From: Candidatus Omnitrophota bacterium
GTDB taxonomy: Bacteria > Omnitrophota > Gorgyraeia > Duberdicusellales > 4484-171
Direction: 5' to 3'
DNA: 42,118 nucleotides
NCBI GenBank assembly: GCA_021735445.1
Contig: JAIPHA010000011.1
Span: forward strand, 1-42,118
The notes under the pieces were generated by a model. The model did not search any database, was not told the DNA's origin, and was given only the letters and a program-made list of their open reading frames with translations. Below are positions 1 through 8,081 of this stretch, in pieces (the first letter of the stretch is position 1; each line of letters starts with the position of its first letter). The position numbers and the translations under genes are program-made.

Positions 1-51
1 CAACCGTTTTAACTCCTCCTGTGTCATTGTGATAATGTCCTCCCTTGCCAT
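1..51 (-). CDS. Transposase, N-terminal fragment (cut by window edge)
   Basis: Only the first 17 codons lie in the window; the frame is open to position 1. The start is ATG at 49-51, with a strong ribosome-binding site AAGGAGGTGTT just upstream (52-62). The peptide starts MAREDIITMTQEELKRL, which resembles the N terminus of ISNCY/IS481-like integrase-core transposases (an 'I-x-M-T-Q-E-E-L-K-R-L' lead into a helix-turn-helix). The tandem repeats at 92-139 behave like an IS end and support the call. The family assignment rests on a short peptide and is tentative; no catalytic residue is visible. Confidence 0.55.
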   Translation of the reverse strand, partial: MAREDIITMTQEELKRL

Positions 52-74
52 AACACCTCCTTTTTTCTAGAAGT

Positions 75-102
75 ATTATAGCAGTTAAACCGGACACTTT
101 AA
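75..102 (-). promoter_or_regulatory. Candidate promoter of the transposase gene
   Basis: Read on the minus strand there is a perfect -10 TATAAT (75-80), preceded after 16 nt by TTAAAG (97-102), a weak -35. The -35 falls inside the first 24-bp end repeat, so transposase binding to the IS end could repress its own promoter (inference). Confidence 0.4.
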
Positions 103-139
103 CTTTGGTATAACAAGACATTATCACTTTGGGGTTACA
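92..139. repeat. Two tandem 24-bp repeats at the end of an insertion sequence
   Basis: Two adjacent 24-bp units, 92-115 and 116-139, agree at 17 of 24 positions. Both contain the core ACTTTGG and end in ACA. They sit between the transposase start codon and the stop codon of the MATE gene (145-147). Tandem imperfect copies at an IS end are typical transposase-binding sites. The outer boundary of the IS is therefore probably near 139-144. The other end is outside the window. Confidence 0.5.
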
Positions 140-144
140 GCGTT

Positions 145-1563
145 TTATAAAGAACCATTTATCGGTTCATTTTCCGCGTCAAGTATTTTTCGGTGCTTAT
201 AATACCTTTTCTGCCAGCTGCCTTGTTGAAAATAAATTCCCATAGTCAAGCCATGCAGCAGGTCGGAAGTGCTAATAGCAAGGTAGACCCCGATTACCTT
301 GAGAGCAAAAAGATTAGCAAGAATATAAGCAACCGGGATTCTCCAAAGAAGCTGAAAGATTCCGGTCATGGTTGCAGGAGCTATTGTGTCGCCGGCTCCG
401 GTGATTCCTTTACCCAAAACTAAAGCCGGTGTCAAAAAAGGCAAGCTGATTGAGATAAATTTAAGGAAAATACTGGCTGAACTGATAATCTCTTTATCTT
501 TTGTAAAAATTGCGATTATTTGAGTTGAAAAGATAAAAAATAAAACAGCAATCGGGACAACTAGCATTTGATAATACTTAACTGCCTGCCAGCCGGCCTG
601 ATGAGCCCTTTTGGGTTTGTTGCTTCCCATGTTTTGGCCGATTAGTATGCTGGCAGCAATACCGGTTGATATGCCAAACATAATAATAAAAAGCCGGAGC
701 CGGACCACTATTCCATAGGCTGCCAGCGCCGTGGTGCCAAACAAGCTGATTATTTTTATAAGAAAAAGCAGTGAAACCTGGCGCATCAAAACCTCTAAGG
801 AAGAAAAAAAACCAATTTTTATCATTCTGATTAAAACTGACAAATTAAGATAAAAGCTTTTTCGGCTTAAGTGCAGGCTTGAATAACCGGAAATAAAGTG
901 TTTCAATAAAAATAATAGGCCAACTCCTCTGCTGATTACAGTTGCCAAAGCTGAACCGGCAACCTCTAGCCTGGGAAAAGGCCCAATCCCAAAAATCAAA
1001 AGTGGATCTAAGGCAATATTTAATATATTTGCAAAAATAAGCGCTTTAAGCGGTGTTAAGGTGTCTCCTGAACCGCGCAACGCTTGGTTAAAAGCAAAAA
1101 AGAGAAAAATAAAAAAAGAAAAAGAAAAAGCTATTCTTAAATATTCTTCAGCATAAGGAACCACTTCGGGAGTTGCTCCTACTATTTTTAGAATAGGCTC
1201 CATCCAAAACATGGCTATAACGAGCATTAACACCGAACAAATAACGCTTAGGAGGATAGCCTGAATTAATACATTATCGGCTTTTTGATAATCCCTCTTT
1301 CCGATATAATGGGCAATTAATGCTGTGGTGCCGGGTGAAATCCCTAAGGCAACCATAATTATCATTGCAAGTATTACTCCGGCTATAGAAAGAGCGGCTA
1401 AAGCAACAGACCCTAGCTTTCCGATAAAAAAAAGATCCACCAAATTAAAAAGGTTATGGAGAAACGCTCCGGCGACAAGCGGCAGGCTAAGGCGCCAGAA
1501 AGAAGCTTTAATGCTCCCCTCGGTTATTTGTGAATTGGTTTTTCTGGTTCTTTCTTTTTTCAT
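145..1563 (-). CDS. MATE family multidrug/Na+ antiporter
   Basis: Integral membrane exporter of the multi-antimicrobial extrusion superfamily (NorM/DinF type), which normally swaps Na+ or H+ for cationic drugs or metabolites at the cytoplasmic membrane. The 472 residues are the usual length. The N-terminal part has the typical pattern 'FWRLSLPLVAGAFLHNLFNLVDLFFIGKLG', split over the first two helices, and about twelve hydrophobic segments follow in two similar halves (the second begins near 'IKIGFFSSLEVLMRQ'). The ATG at 1561-1563 opens directly on the intergenic space shared with the divergent spe operon. The stop codon lies only about 5 bp from the IS end repeat, so the IS has landed at, or just after, the last codon without truncating the protein. 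Substrate unknown. Confidence 0.9.
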   Translation of the reverse strand: MKKERTRKTNSQITEGSIKASFWRLSLPLVAGAFLHNLFNLVDLFFIGKLGSVALAALSIAGVILAMIIMVALGISPGTTALIAHYIGKRDYQKADNVLIQAILLSVICSVLMLVIAMFWMEPILKIVGATPEVVPYAEEYLRIAFSFSFFIFLFFAFNQALRGSGDTLTPLKALIFANILNIALDPLLIFGIGPFPRLEVAGSALATVISRGVGLLFLLKHFISGYSSLHLSRKSFYLNLSVLIRMIKIGFFSSLEVLMRQVSLLFLIKIISLFGTTALAAYGIVVRLRLFIIMFGISTGIAASILIGQNMGSNKPKRAHQAGWQAVKYYQMLVVPIAVLFFIFSTQIIAIFTKDKEIISSASIFLKFISISLPFLTPALVLGKGITGAGDTIAPATMTGIFQLLWRIPVAYILANLFALKVIGVYLAISTSDLLHGLTMGIYFQQGSWQKRYYKHRKILDAENEPINGSL

Positions 1564-1631
1564 TAATTATCGAATTTTAACAGAAATAAAGACAGGGTCA
1601 ATAAAATCGTAAAAAAATCGCAAAAAAGTGG

Positions 1632-1659
1632 TTGCAAAAGAAAAAAAATAGTTTATGAT
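1632..1659 (+). promoter_or_regulatory. Candidate promoter of the speD-speE operon
   Basis: TTGCAA (1632-1637), a 16-nt spacer and TATGAT (1654-1659) lie 45 bp before the speD start codon. The matches are 4/6 and 5/6 to the sigma-70 consensus. No riboswitch-like fold is evident between the promoter and the ATG. Confidence 0.45.
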
Positions 1660-1703
1660 ATATATCTATATTATGGATTCTGAAACAGAAATGTTAAAAA
1701 AAG

Positions 1704-2084
1704 ATGAAAGAAAAGCAAAAGTTTTGTTGTACAAACGGCCATATCAATTATGCTGGGACCCACCTGATTATTGAGCTTTGGGATGCTAAAAATCTTTCCT
1801 CGTTGCCAAAAATTCGCAAAAGCCTAAAAGATTCTGTAAAAGCAATTGGCGCCACTCTTTTAAATATAAGCCTCCATAAATTTTCTCCTTCCGGCGGAGT
1901 TTCCGGAGTTGCGATAATTTCTGAGTCTCACATTAGCGTCCACACCTGGCCAGAATATAAATATGCTGCCTTAGATATCTTTGTTTGCGGGCAAGTCGAT
2001 CCTTATAAAGCGGTTGGAATCTTAAAAAAACAATACGAGACCTCAAATATCCAAATTAACGAAATTAAAAGAGGTATTTTTTAA
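1704..2084 (+). CDS. speD: S-adenosylmethionine decarboxylase proenzyme (class 1B)
   Basis: Self-cleaving pyruvoyl enzyme that decarboxylates S-adenosylmethionine, giving the aminopropyl donor for spermidine synthase. The signature ESHISVHTWPE holds the cleavage pair Glu74/Ser75, the processing His80 and, further on, Cys95. These are offset by exactly 12 from the Ser63/His68/Cys83 I recall for Thermotoga maritima SpeD. At 126 residues it is a normal bacterial class 1B proenzyme. Upstream ATGs at 1673 and 1691 are out of frame, so 1704 is taken as start. speE follows directly after the stop codon (TAA-ATG), so the two are co-translated. No sign of degradation. Confidence 0.95.
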   Translation: MKEKQKFCCTNGHINYAGTHLIIELWDAKNLSSLPKIRKSLKDSVKAIGATLLNISLHKFSPSGGVSGVAIISESHISVHTWPEYKYAALDIFVCGQVDPYKAVGILKKQYETSNIQINEIKRGIF

Positions 2085-2921
2085 ATGTGGTGCTACGAAA
2101 CATTACATCCGGATATAAAATTAGGCATTAAGGGAAAGAGTTTGTATAAAAAAAAGACTGCTCACCAAAATTGCCAAATATCTAAAACTAAGGATTTTGG
2201 AAATGTTCTGTTCTTAGATGGCGCGATTCAGACTACTGAGGCCGATGAATATATTTATCATGAAATGCTGGTCCACCCTCTCCTCTTAACTCATCCTAAG
2301 CCGGAAAATGTTTTAATTATCGGAGGCGGTGACGGCGGAGTGCTAAGAGAGATTTTTAAGCACCCGGTTAAGGAAGCCATAATGGTTGAAATCGATAGAA
2401 CTGTCATCGATCTTTCAAAAAAATATTTACCGAAAATAAGCAAAGGGTCTTTTCGCGATAACCGGCTGGGATTGATAATAGATGACGGCGCAAAATACAT
2501 AAAGGAAACCCCTAAAAAGTTTGACATAGTTATTATCGATTCGCCGGATCCGGTCGGGCCTGCTAATGCTCTTTTTTCGAACCAGTTTTATCAAGGCGTC
2601 TCTAAGGTTTTGAAACCAAACGGAGTTATGATTCGCCAGACAGGTTCGGTATTTTTGCAATCAGAAGTACTAAAAAACAACTATCGCAGAATAAAAAAGA
2701 TATTTCCACAAACTTTTATTCAACTTGTATCGATACCGACTTATATCGGCGGATTTTTTAGTTTTATAATCGCCGCAAAAAAAATAAATTTTCTTAAAGC
2801 TAAAAAAAGTAAGATAAAGAAAAAATATTCTAAATTTAATTTAAAAACTAAGTATTATAATCCTGATATCCAGTTTGCATCATTACAGCTGCCAAACAAC
2901 CTAAAGGAGTTAGTTAAATGA
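2085..2921 (+). CDS. speE: Polyamine aminopropyltransferase (spermidine synthase)
   Basis: Transfers the aminopropyl group of decarboxylated SAM to putrescine, or a related diamine, in the cytoplasm. Visible motifs are the substrate loop 'DGAIQTTEADEYIYHEM' (about residues 45-61), the nucleotide site GGGDGG (80-85), an acidic ribose ligand in 'VEID' (101-104), and the catalytic Asp152 in DSPDPVGPA. The 278 residues fit the family. The C-terminal 50 residues are lysine-rich and less conserved. The start codon abuts the speD stop, and the stop overlaps the next gene by 4 bp (ATGA), so all three genes form one operon. The usual Arg/Lys in the TTExDE loop is Ala here, which might change the amine acceptor (inference). 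Confidence 0.93.
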   Translation: MWCYETLHPDIKLGIKGKSLYKKKTAHQNCQISKTKDFGNVLFLDGAIQTTEADEYIYHEMLVHPLLLTHPKPENVLIIGGGDGGVLREIFKHPVKEAIMVEIDRTVIDLSKKYLPKISKGSFRDNRLGLIIDDGAKYIKETPKKFDIVIIDSPDPVGPANALFSNQFYQGVSKVLKPNGVMIRQTGSVFLQSEVLKNNYRRIKKIFPQTFIQLVSIPTYIGGFFSFIIAAKKINFLKAKKSKIKKKYSKFNLKTKYYNPDIQFASLQLPNNLKELVK

Positions 2922-3283
2922 AAAAAAAGCAAAAAATATATGGATACGAGCTAATTATCAATCTAGGAGGTTGTAATCCAGAGGTTCTATCTTCGAAGAA
3001 AAGCCTGCAATCCTATGTCAACCGGCTTTGTGACTTGATAGAAATGAAAAAATTTGGCAAAACAATATTAAAGTATTTTGGAGAAAATAAAGATTTTACC
3101 AAAGGGTATTCTTTGGTGCAGCTGATTGAAACCAGCTCGATTACCGGGCATTTTTCTGATAAATGGAATACAGCTTATATCAATATTTTTTCTTGCCAAG
3201 AGTATGACCACAAAAAAGCCCGGCGGTTTACAAAGCGTTTTTTCCAGGCTAATAAGATATCTTCCCGGCTGTTTATCCGTTAA
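2918..3283 (+). CDS. Divergent SpeD-like pyruvoyl decarboxylase homologue
   Basis: A 121-residue protein of the AdoMet decarboxylase fold, overlapping speE by 4 bp with a good ribosome-binding site (AAAGGAG, 2903-2909). Its motif ETSSITGHFSD aligns with ESHISVHTWPE of the first SpeD. Ser73 takes the processing-serine position (5 before His78, 20 before Cys93, the same spacings as Ser75/His80/Cys95). The residue before the cleavage serine is Thr instead of Glu, and the residue after it is Ser instead of His. The two proteins share little else. Some SpeD paralogues are reported to be pyruvoyl-dependent ornithine or arginine decarboxylases, and the position here, after speD and speE with no other diamine-producing enzyme in view, suits that. 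Substrate is inferred, not shown. Confidence 0.75.
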   Translation: MKKKQKIYGYELIINLGGCNPEVLSSKKSLQSYVNRLCDLIEMKKFGKTILKYFGENKDFTKGYSLVQLIETSSITGHFSDKWNTAYINIFSCQEYDHKKARRFTKRFFQANKISSRLFIR

Positions 3284-3578
3284 CCCCTCTCGCCTTAAGC
3301 CCTTCGGGCAGTTGTGCATTCAATTCAGTAATAACTTTTTCTAAACTTAACTTTTCTTTGAAATAAAAAGTTGCCGTAATTTTCCCTTGCTTACCCAGTT
3401 TTAAAGCTCCCTGAAAGCTAATCTTGATATGGGGCCGGAAGCCTTTGGTGAAATAATTAGGCAAGTCAGCCCTGCGCAAGGCGCGTTGTAAAATTAAAGA
3501 CAAATCAAGTTGGGAAAAATAAATCATTTCACCGCTTTTTTCTAAATCTAGGCTAATCGGAAATTTACTGCTTTGCAT
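3273..3578 (-). CDS. DUF2344 radical-SAM-linked protein (TIGR03936 type), short form
   Basis: The 101 residues carry the family hallmark: 'YFSQLDLSLILQRALRRADLP' (split here as seen, about residues 20-40) followed by FTKGFRPHIKISF. Members of TIGR03936 are usually about 200-230 residues and sit next to, or are fused to, a TIGR03960 radical-SAM protein, as here. This copy stops early and keeps only the N-terminal half. It ends inside the tail of the convergent speD-like gene (11-bp overlap). Function is unknown in the family; a role beside the radical-SAM partner is assumed. It may be a true short form or a truncated gene. Confidence 0.75.
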   Translation of the reverse strand: MQSSKFPISLDLEKSGEMIYFSQLDLSLILQRALRRADLPNYFTKGFRPHIKISFQGALKLGKQGKITATFYFKEKLSLEKVITELNAQLPEGLKARGVNG

Positions 3579-3608
3579 TTTTTTCTTCTTTCTTCTATTT
3601 TCTAACTT

Positions 3609-5243
3609 CTATCCTCTTTCTTCGATAAACGACCAGGGAAAATTTTTAGTTTTTCCTTTAAGGTATTTATGCCAATCAATACCGTTTTTTTCTAAAGAAT
3701 CTCTCCAAACCGGCCAATTAAACAACTGGCCTTTTTTAAGAAGTTCTTTCCTTTTTTCCTCTAATTCGATAAATACGGGGCCAAGCTTGTTATCGCCGCG
3801 TGAAATTACGGCTTCAATTAAACTTTTATCGATATCTGAAAAAGCGAGTTTAAGCCGCCCGCTCCTTGGCATGTTAGATAAGATAACTTCTTTTTTTTCT
3901 CTAATAGAAGCAAGGCTTGGCAGCGGCCGGTCTTGCCAAGGCGAAAAAGGTTTAGGAATAAATAAATTAATACTGGCGTTTACCTTAAAGGGAGTTTTTT
4001 CTAATAAGTCCTTGATGAAACCGCCTATCGCCAAAAGGTCTTTTTCTTCTTCTTGGTCAAATCCATACATAAAATAAACCTTAATTAATTTTAAACCGCC
4101 CTGCCTTAAGTTTTTTGCGGAATTAAATAATTGTTCAACTGCGATATTTTTATTTATTTTTTTTCTTAAATCCATCGTACCCGCTTCAACGGCTACAGTA
4201 AGAGGCGTCTTTTGAACCGCGAGTAATTTTTTATAAATAAGTTCTATCCTGCTTCCTATCCGCAATGAAGGTAAGCTTAGGGAAATCTTATGCTTTTTTA
4301 TAAACGGCAGAAGCGCATCTATTAATTGTTCGATTTGAGAATAATCAGAAGCAGAAAGCGAAAGCAAGGAAAATTTTTCATAGCCGGTATTTTTATAAAT
4401 AGTTTTTATCGCATCCAGAATAGTTTTTATTTTTTTTTCTCGATAAGGGTAATAGATGTTTCTGGCTTGGCAAAAATTGCAATTATTGATACAGCCCCGG
4501 GCTATTTCAATTGAGACCCGGTCTTGAGTAAGCCGGGTGTGAGGGGTTATCCAGTTGAGCGGGAAAAAGCTTTTGTCTAAATTTTTCACCTTAAGCCGTT
4601 TAATCAACGAATTTGCCTTTGGATGCTTCTTTTTTAAGTGGTAGCAATTGTTTGAAAAGGATAAATTATAAAATTGAGGGACATAAAATCCATCGATTTG
4701 CGAAAATGCGATAAGACGGTCTTGTTTTGTTTTATGTTTGCGCAGCACTTTGACAAATTCATCTGATACAGCTTCGAATTCACCTAAACAAAAAACATCG
4801 ACAAAATCAGCCAAAGGCTGGGGGTTGGCGATTCCTCCACCGATTACAATCGTATTTTTCCGTTGTTTGCTCTTTAAAGAAAGCCCTCCTTGCTTAAGCA
4901 TTTCTAAAAAATTTAAATAATTTAATTCATAACCAAAGTTAAAACCAACTAAATCAAATTTTGCTAAAGGAGTCTTGCTCTCAAGTGAAAATAGGAGCTG
5001 TTTTTTTTCTTTTAAAAATTCTAAGATATCCTCGCCAGGCATAAATGCGCGCTCACAAACTATATCGGGATAGGAGTTAAGCAGGCTATAAATAATCCGC
5101 AAACCTAAATTATCCATTCCTATTTCATAAAGGCTGGGATAGCATAAGCAAAAAGAATTTTTTTTATGGTGGTCTTTTTTAACAACACCCAGTTCATTGC
5201 CAATATAGCGTTGAGGTTTTTGAAAATTTAAAAAATTTAACAT
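3609..5243 (-). CDS. Radical SAM protein, TIGR03960 family
   Basis: The N-terminal part (about 30-170) resembles a B12-binding-like Rossmann domain ('YPSLYEIGMDNLGLRIIY', 'VGFNFGYELNYLNFLEML', 'VIGGGIANPQPLADFVDVF'). The radical SAM core follows, with the cluster motif Cys251-X3-Cys255-X2-Cys258 in ARGCINNCNFCQA. The motif 'VAVEAGT' and a downstream 'YFMYGF' strand fit the barrel. At 544 residues it is slightly shorter than typical relatives. It lies directly downstream of rodA (1-bp gap) and directly upstream of its usual partner DUF2344. The reaction is unknown; family members are often found near RNase E/G or cell-shape genes. Confidence 0.85.
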   Translation of the reverse strand: MLNFLNFQKPQRYIGNELGVVKKDHHKKNSFCLCYPSLYEIGMDNLGLRIIYSLLNSYPDIVCERAFMPGEDILEFLKEKKQLLFSLESKTPLAKFDLVGFNFGYELNYLNFLEMLKQGGLSLKSKQRKNTIVIGGGIANPQPLADFVDVFCLGEFEAVSDEFVKVLRKHKTKQDRLIAFSQIDGFYVPQFYNLSFSNNCYHLKKKHPKANSLIKRLKVKNLDKSFFPLNWITPHTRLTQDRVSIEIARGCINNCNFCQARNIYYPYREKKIKTILDAIKTIYKNTGYEKFSLLSLSASDYSQIEQLIDALLPFIKKHKISLSLPSLRIGSRIELIYKKLLAVQKTPLTVAVEAGTMDLRKKINKNIAVEQLFNSAKNLRQGGLKLIKVYFMYGFDQEEEKDLLAIGGFIKDLLEKTPFKVNASINLFIPKPFSPWQDRPLPSLASIREKKEVILSNMPRSGRLKLAFSDIDKSLIEAVISRGDNKLGPVFIELEEKRKELLKKGQLFNWPVWRDSLEKNGIDWHKYLKGKTKNFPWSFIEERG

Positions 5244-5244
5244 T

Positions 5245-6342
5245 TTATTTATAATTTCTTGAAATATTGAAAAATATTCCTAAAAGGATAAAGGTCGACA
5301 TCAGGTGGGACCCGCCGTAGCTAATAAAAATTAAAGGCAACCCAACAACCGGAAAGACGCCCAGGGTCATCCCAATATTTATAAACACATGGAGAAAAAA
5401 GTAAATTCCGATACCCAAAGTTAAATAATAAGCGAAAGGGTCTCTGATTTTTTTTAATTTATCGAATACTTTCTTGATGATTAGCCAATAAATCAAAAGA
5501 ATGAATAAAGAACCTAAAAACCCCCACTCTTCTGCAATAACTGTGAAGATAAAATCAGTATGCCTTTCCGGTAAAAAATTAAATTGATTTTGTGTGCCGG
5601 CCAAAAAACCTTTACCAAATAATTGCCCGGAACCAATTGCGATTTTTGACTGAATTATTGTATAACCAGAACCAAGCGGGTCAATATTTGGATTAATGAA
5701 AGTAGTCAGGCGTTTTTGTTGATAGCTTTTAAGCATGCCCCAGCTAAACGGAGCGGCAATTAAAACAAAAATCAAAACCCAGATAAAATACTTTTTGTTG
5801 ATCTTTGAAAACAGGCCCATGCCAAAAGCTATTAATACAACCAGCATCGCAGTGCCTAAATCAGGTTGCTTTAAAATCATCAGAGCAGAAAGGCCTACGA
5901 ATGAAAAAGGAAGGAAAAATGATTTTAAGAAACTGTTAACCGGCGGATGCGAGAGAAACCATGCCATAATTATTATAATTGCAATTTTAGCTAGTTCAGA
6001 AGGCTGAAAGGTAAGGCCGCCAAAGGAAAGCCAGCGTTGGGCCCCCATAGCTTCATAGCCAATAAAATAAACTGCACCGATTAAAACCAGGCTGAAAGCA
6101 TAAATGAAAAAGGCTAAATTATAGTAAAGACGGTAATTTATATAGTTAAAAATAATAAAAACAAGCCAAGAAGCAACAATCCAGGTAATTTGTTTGCTTA
6201 AAAGCGTTTCTCCGACAAATTGGCCCTGCTGATGCAGGCTGCTGTATAAAGAAATAATACTTATTAAATTCAGCAATATTACTGAAAGAGTTATCGTTTT
6301 TAAGCCGCTTAATTCCCTGGTTATTTTTTTCAGATAAGGCAT
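5245..6342 (-). CDS. rodA: Peptidoglycan glycosyltransferase RodA (SEDS family)
   Basis: Polytopic inner-membrane glycan polymerase of the elongasome, acting with PBP2. About ten hydrophobic segments are visible in 365 residues. Family signatures include 'GAQRWLSFGGLTFQPSELAK' (about 100-119), a conserved LPERHTDFIF followed by TVIAEEWGFLGS, and near the end 'GLPLIFISYGGSHLMSTF'. The start ATG overlaps the mrdA stop codon by one base (TAATG), a classic translationally coupled pair. The order mreB-mreC-mreD-mrdA-rodA is the standard elongation cluster. Confidence 0.95.
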   Translation of the reverse strand: MPYLKKITRELSGLKTITLSVILLNLISIISLYSSLHQQGQFVGETLLSKQITWIVASWLVFIIFNYINYRLYYNLAFFIYAFSLVLIGAVYFIGYEAMGAQRWLSFGGLTFQPSELAKIAIIIIMAWFLSHPPVNSFLKSFFLPFSFVGLSALMILKQPDLGTAMLVVLIAFGMGLFSKINKKYFIWVLIFVLIAAPFSWGMLKSYQQKRLTTFINPNIDPLGSGYTIIQSKIAIGSGQLFGKGFLAGTQNQFNFLPERHTDFIFTVIAEEWGFLGSLFILLIYWLIIKKVFDKLKKIRDPFAYYLTLGIGIYFFLHVFINIGMTLGVFPVVGLPLIFISYGGSHLMSTFILLGIFFNISRNYK

Positions 6343-8081
6343 TATTCTACCTCGATTAGATTGTTTTGTTTTAAATTATTAAGAAAATCATAAAGAATCC
6401 GTAAAGCCTGATGGCTAGACCCTCCTCTTTCTAAAAAAATTGAAACAGTATATTTAGGTTTTTGGGCAGGAAAAAAACCAACAAACCATCCGTGTGGTTT
6501 ACCGCTGGTTTGAGCCGTACCGGTTTTACCGCAAATACCTAAAGATAAATTTTTTAAGATTCGGGCTGTGCCGGAATTTTTGCTAACTGTTTTACACAAA
6601 CCGTTTTTGACGATATTAAGATTTTTTTGGCCTACATCCATTGATTCTTTAAAATGATAAACCGCTTTTTCTTCTCCTATTTTCTTAAGTAAAGTAGGCT
6701 CAACCAGGTATCCGCCATTAGCTATGGCATTTATTGCAATAGTTATTGCCAATGGGGTCGTGTGAAGGTAACCTTGGCCTATCGATAAGTTAAGGGTGTC
6801 GCCGGAATACCAGCTCTGTTTGAACTTTTCTTTTTTCCATTTGGGAGTTGGAACAAATCCTTTTTTTTCATAAGGAATGTCGATAAATGTTTTTGAATCC
6901 AGGTCAAACATTTTTAGCCAACGGCTAATGGTTTTAGGCCCTAAGATTAATCCCAAATTATAAAAGTAAATATTACAAGAATGGGCTAAAGCTTGCTCTA
7001 AATTTTGTACACCATGAGACCCGGAGCAGCGGAAAATATTATTGCCTAAAGTCAGCCGGCCTTTGCAATCAAAAGTTGTTTCAGGTTTTATTTTACCTTT
7101 TTCTAGCCCAGCTATGGCTAAAAGCGGTTTAATCAATGAACCAATAGGAAAGGTACCCTGTGTTGCTCTGTTAAAAAGCGGACTAAACTGATTTTTATAG
7201 AGAGGAGCTAGATTGCTTCCTTTTATAAATAGATTAGGATCAAAGGAAGGCGAGGAATACAGGGCGATTATTTTGCCTGAATCAGAGCCTATGAGAATAA
7301 TTGAGCCGCGTTTTTTCGCAAGTGAATTTTTAGCAATTTCCTGAATTTTACTATCGATGGTTAAAAAAACGTCATTGCCGCTAACCGGCTTTTTTCTCCC
7401 CAAAAAACCTACCACATTTCCCGAGACATCCACTTCGACCAGATCCCCTCCGTCTTGGCCTTGCAGGTAAGAATCATAATATTGCTCTATTCCATATATT
7501 CCAATTCTCTCAAGTGGTTTATACCCATATTCTTTAAATTGGCTTTGTAACGAAGAAGCTTCTTTAACATAACCTAAAATATGGGCAAAGCTTAAGGGCA
7601 TAAGGTATTTTCGTTGCGGAGCAGGGTTAACCAGCAAGCTTTTGGGATGTTTTTCTTTTAAGGCAAGAGCAATTTCTTTGCTAACATCAAAGACAATATT
7701 GGTCGGGCTAAAGTAGCCGGAAATATTTTTTTTATAATTCTTATGAATAGTTTTTTCAGAAATACCGAGCTCTTTAGCTAACTTTTCAAATAAAAGGTTT
7801 TTTTTATTTTTTATTTGATAAGGAAATACTGCTAAGTTAAAAGAAGCCTGATCCCTGGCTAATGCCGTACCGTTTCGGTCAAATATTGACCCCCGCAGAG
7901 AATATAAAGGTATTGCCCGAACATAGTTATTTTCAGCCCTTTTTAAATAATAAGAACCATTGATTGCCTGATAGTTAAATAAAACCACCAAAAGAACAAT
8001 AAAGCTAATCAAGACAATCCTTTTAAGCAGTTTTGCTAAATACTTATTATCGTAAAGCGACCCTTTTATCTTAAATTTCAT
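6342..8081 (-). CDS. mrdA: Penicillin-binding protein 2 (elongation transpeptidase)
   Basis: Class B PBP that cross-links new side-wall peptidoglycan with RodA. One membrane anchor lies at about 21-37. The dimerisation/pedestal domain begins 'RGSIFDRNGTALA' (63-75). The transpeptidase domain shows all three active-site motifs: Ser315-X-X-Lys318 (GSLIKP), Ser368-Cys-Asn370 and Lys519-Thr-Gly521. The 579 residues match the family. The start overlaps mreD by 4 bp and the stop overlaps rodA by 1 bp. All catalytic residues are intact, so beta-lactams should be able to acylate it (family knowledge). Confidence 0.95.
   Translation of the reverse strand: MKFKIKGSLYDNKYLAKLLKRIVLISFIVLLVVLFNYQAINGSYYLKRAENNYVRAIPLYSLRGSIFDRNGTALARDQASFNLAVFPYQIKNKKNLLFEKLAKELGISEKTIHKNYKKNISGYFSPTNIVFDVSKEIALALKEKHPKSLLVNPAPQRKYLMPLSFAHILGYVKEASSLQSQFKEYGYKPLERIGIYGIEQYYDSYLQGQDGGDLVEVDVSGNVVGFLGRKKPVSGNDVFLTIDSKIQEIAKNSLAKKRGSIILIGSDSGKIIALYSSPSFDPNLFIKGSNLAPLYKNQFSPLFNRATQGTFPIGSLIKPLLAIAGLEKGKIKPETTFDCKGRLTLGNNIFRCSGSHGVQNLEQALAHSCNIYFYNLGLILGPKTISRWLKMFDLDSKTFIDIPYEKKGFVPTPKWKKEKFKQSWYSGDTLNLSIGQGYLHTTPLAITIAINAIANGGYLVEPTLLKKIGEEKAVYHFKESMDVGQKNLNIVKNGLCKTVSKNSGTARILKNLSLGICGKTGTAQTSGKPHGWFVGFFPAQKPKYTVSIFLERGGSSHQALRILYDFLNNLKQNNLIEVE

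Noticed and set aside
1325-1612. Plus-strand frame of 95 codons opposite the MATE gene
   Set aside because: It lies wholly antisense to a full-length exporter, lacks a ribosome-binding site and has no recognisable domain.
1939-1953. Further copy of the TGTCCACACC repeat inside speD
   Set aside because: GTCCACACCTGG is part of the conserved SpeD motif (VHTW) and is not palindromic.
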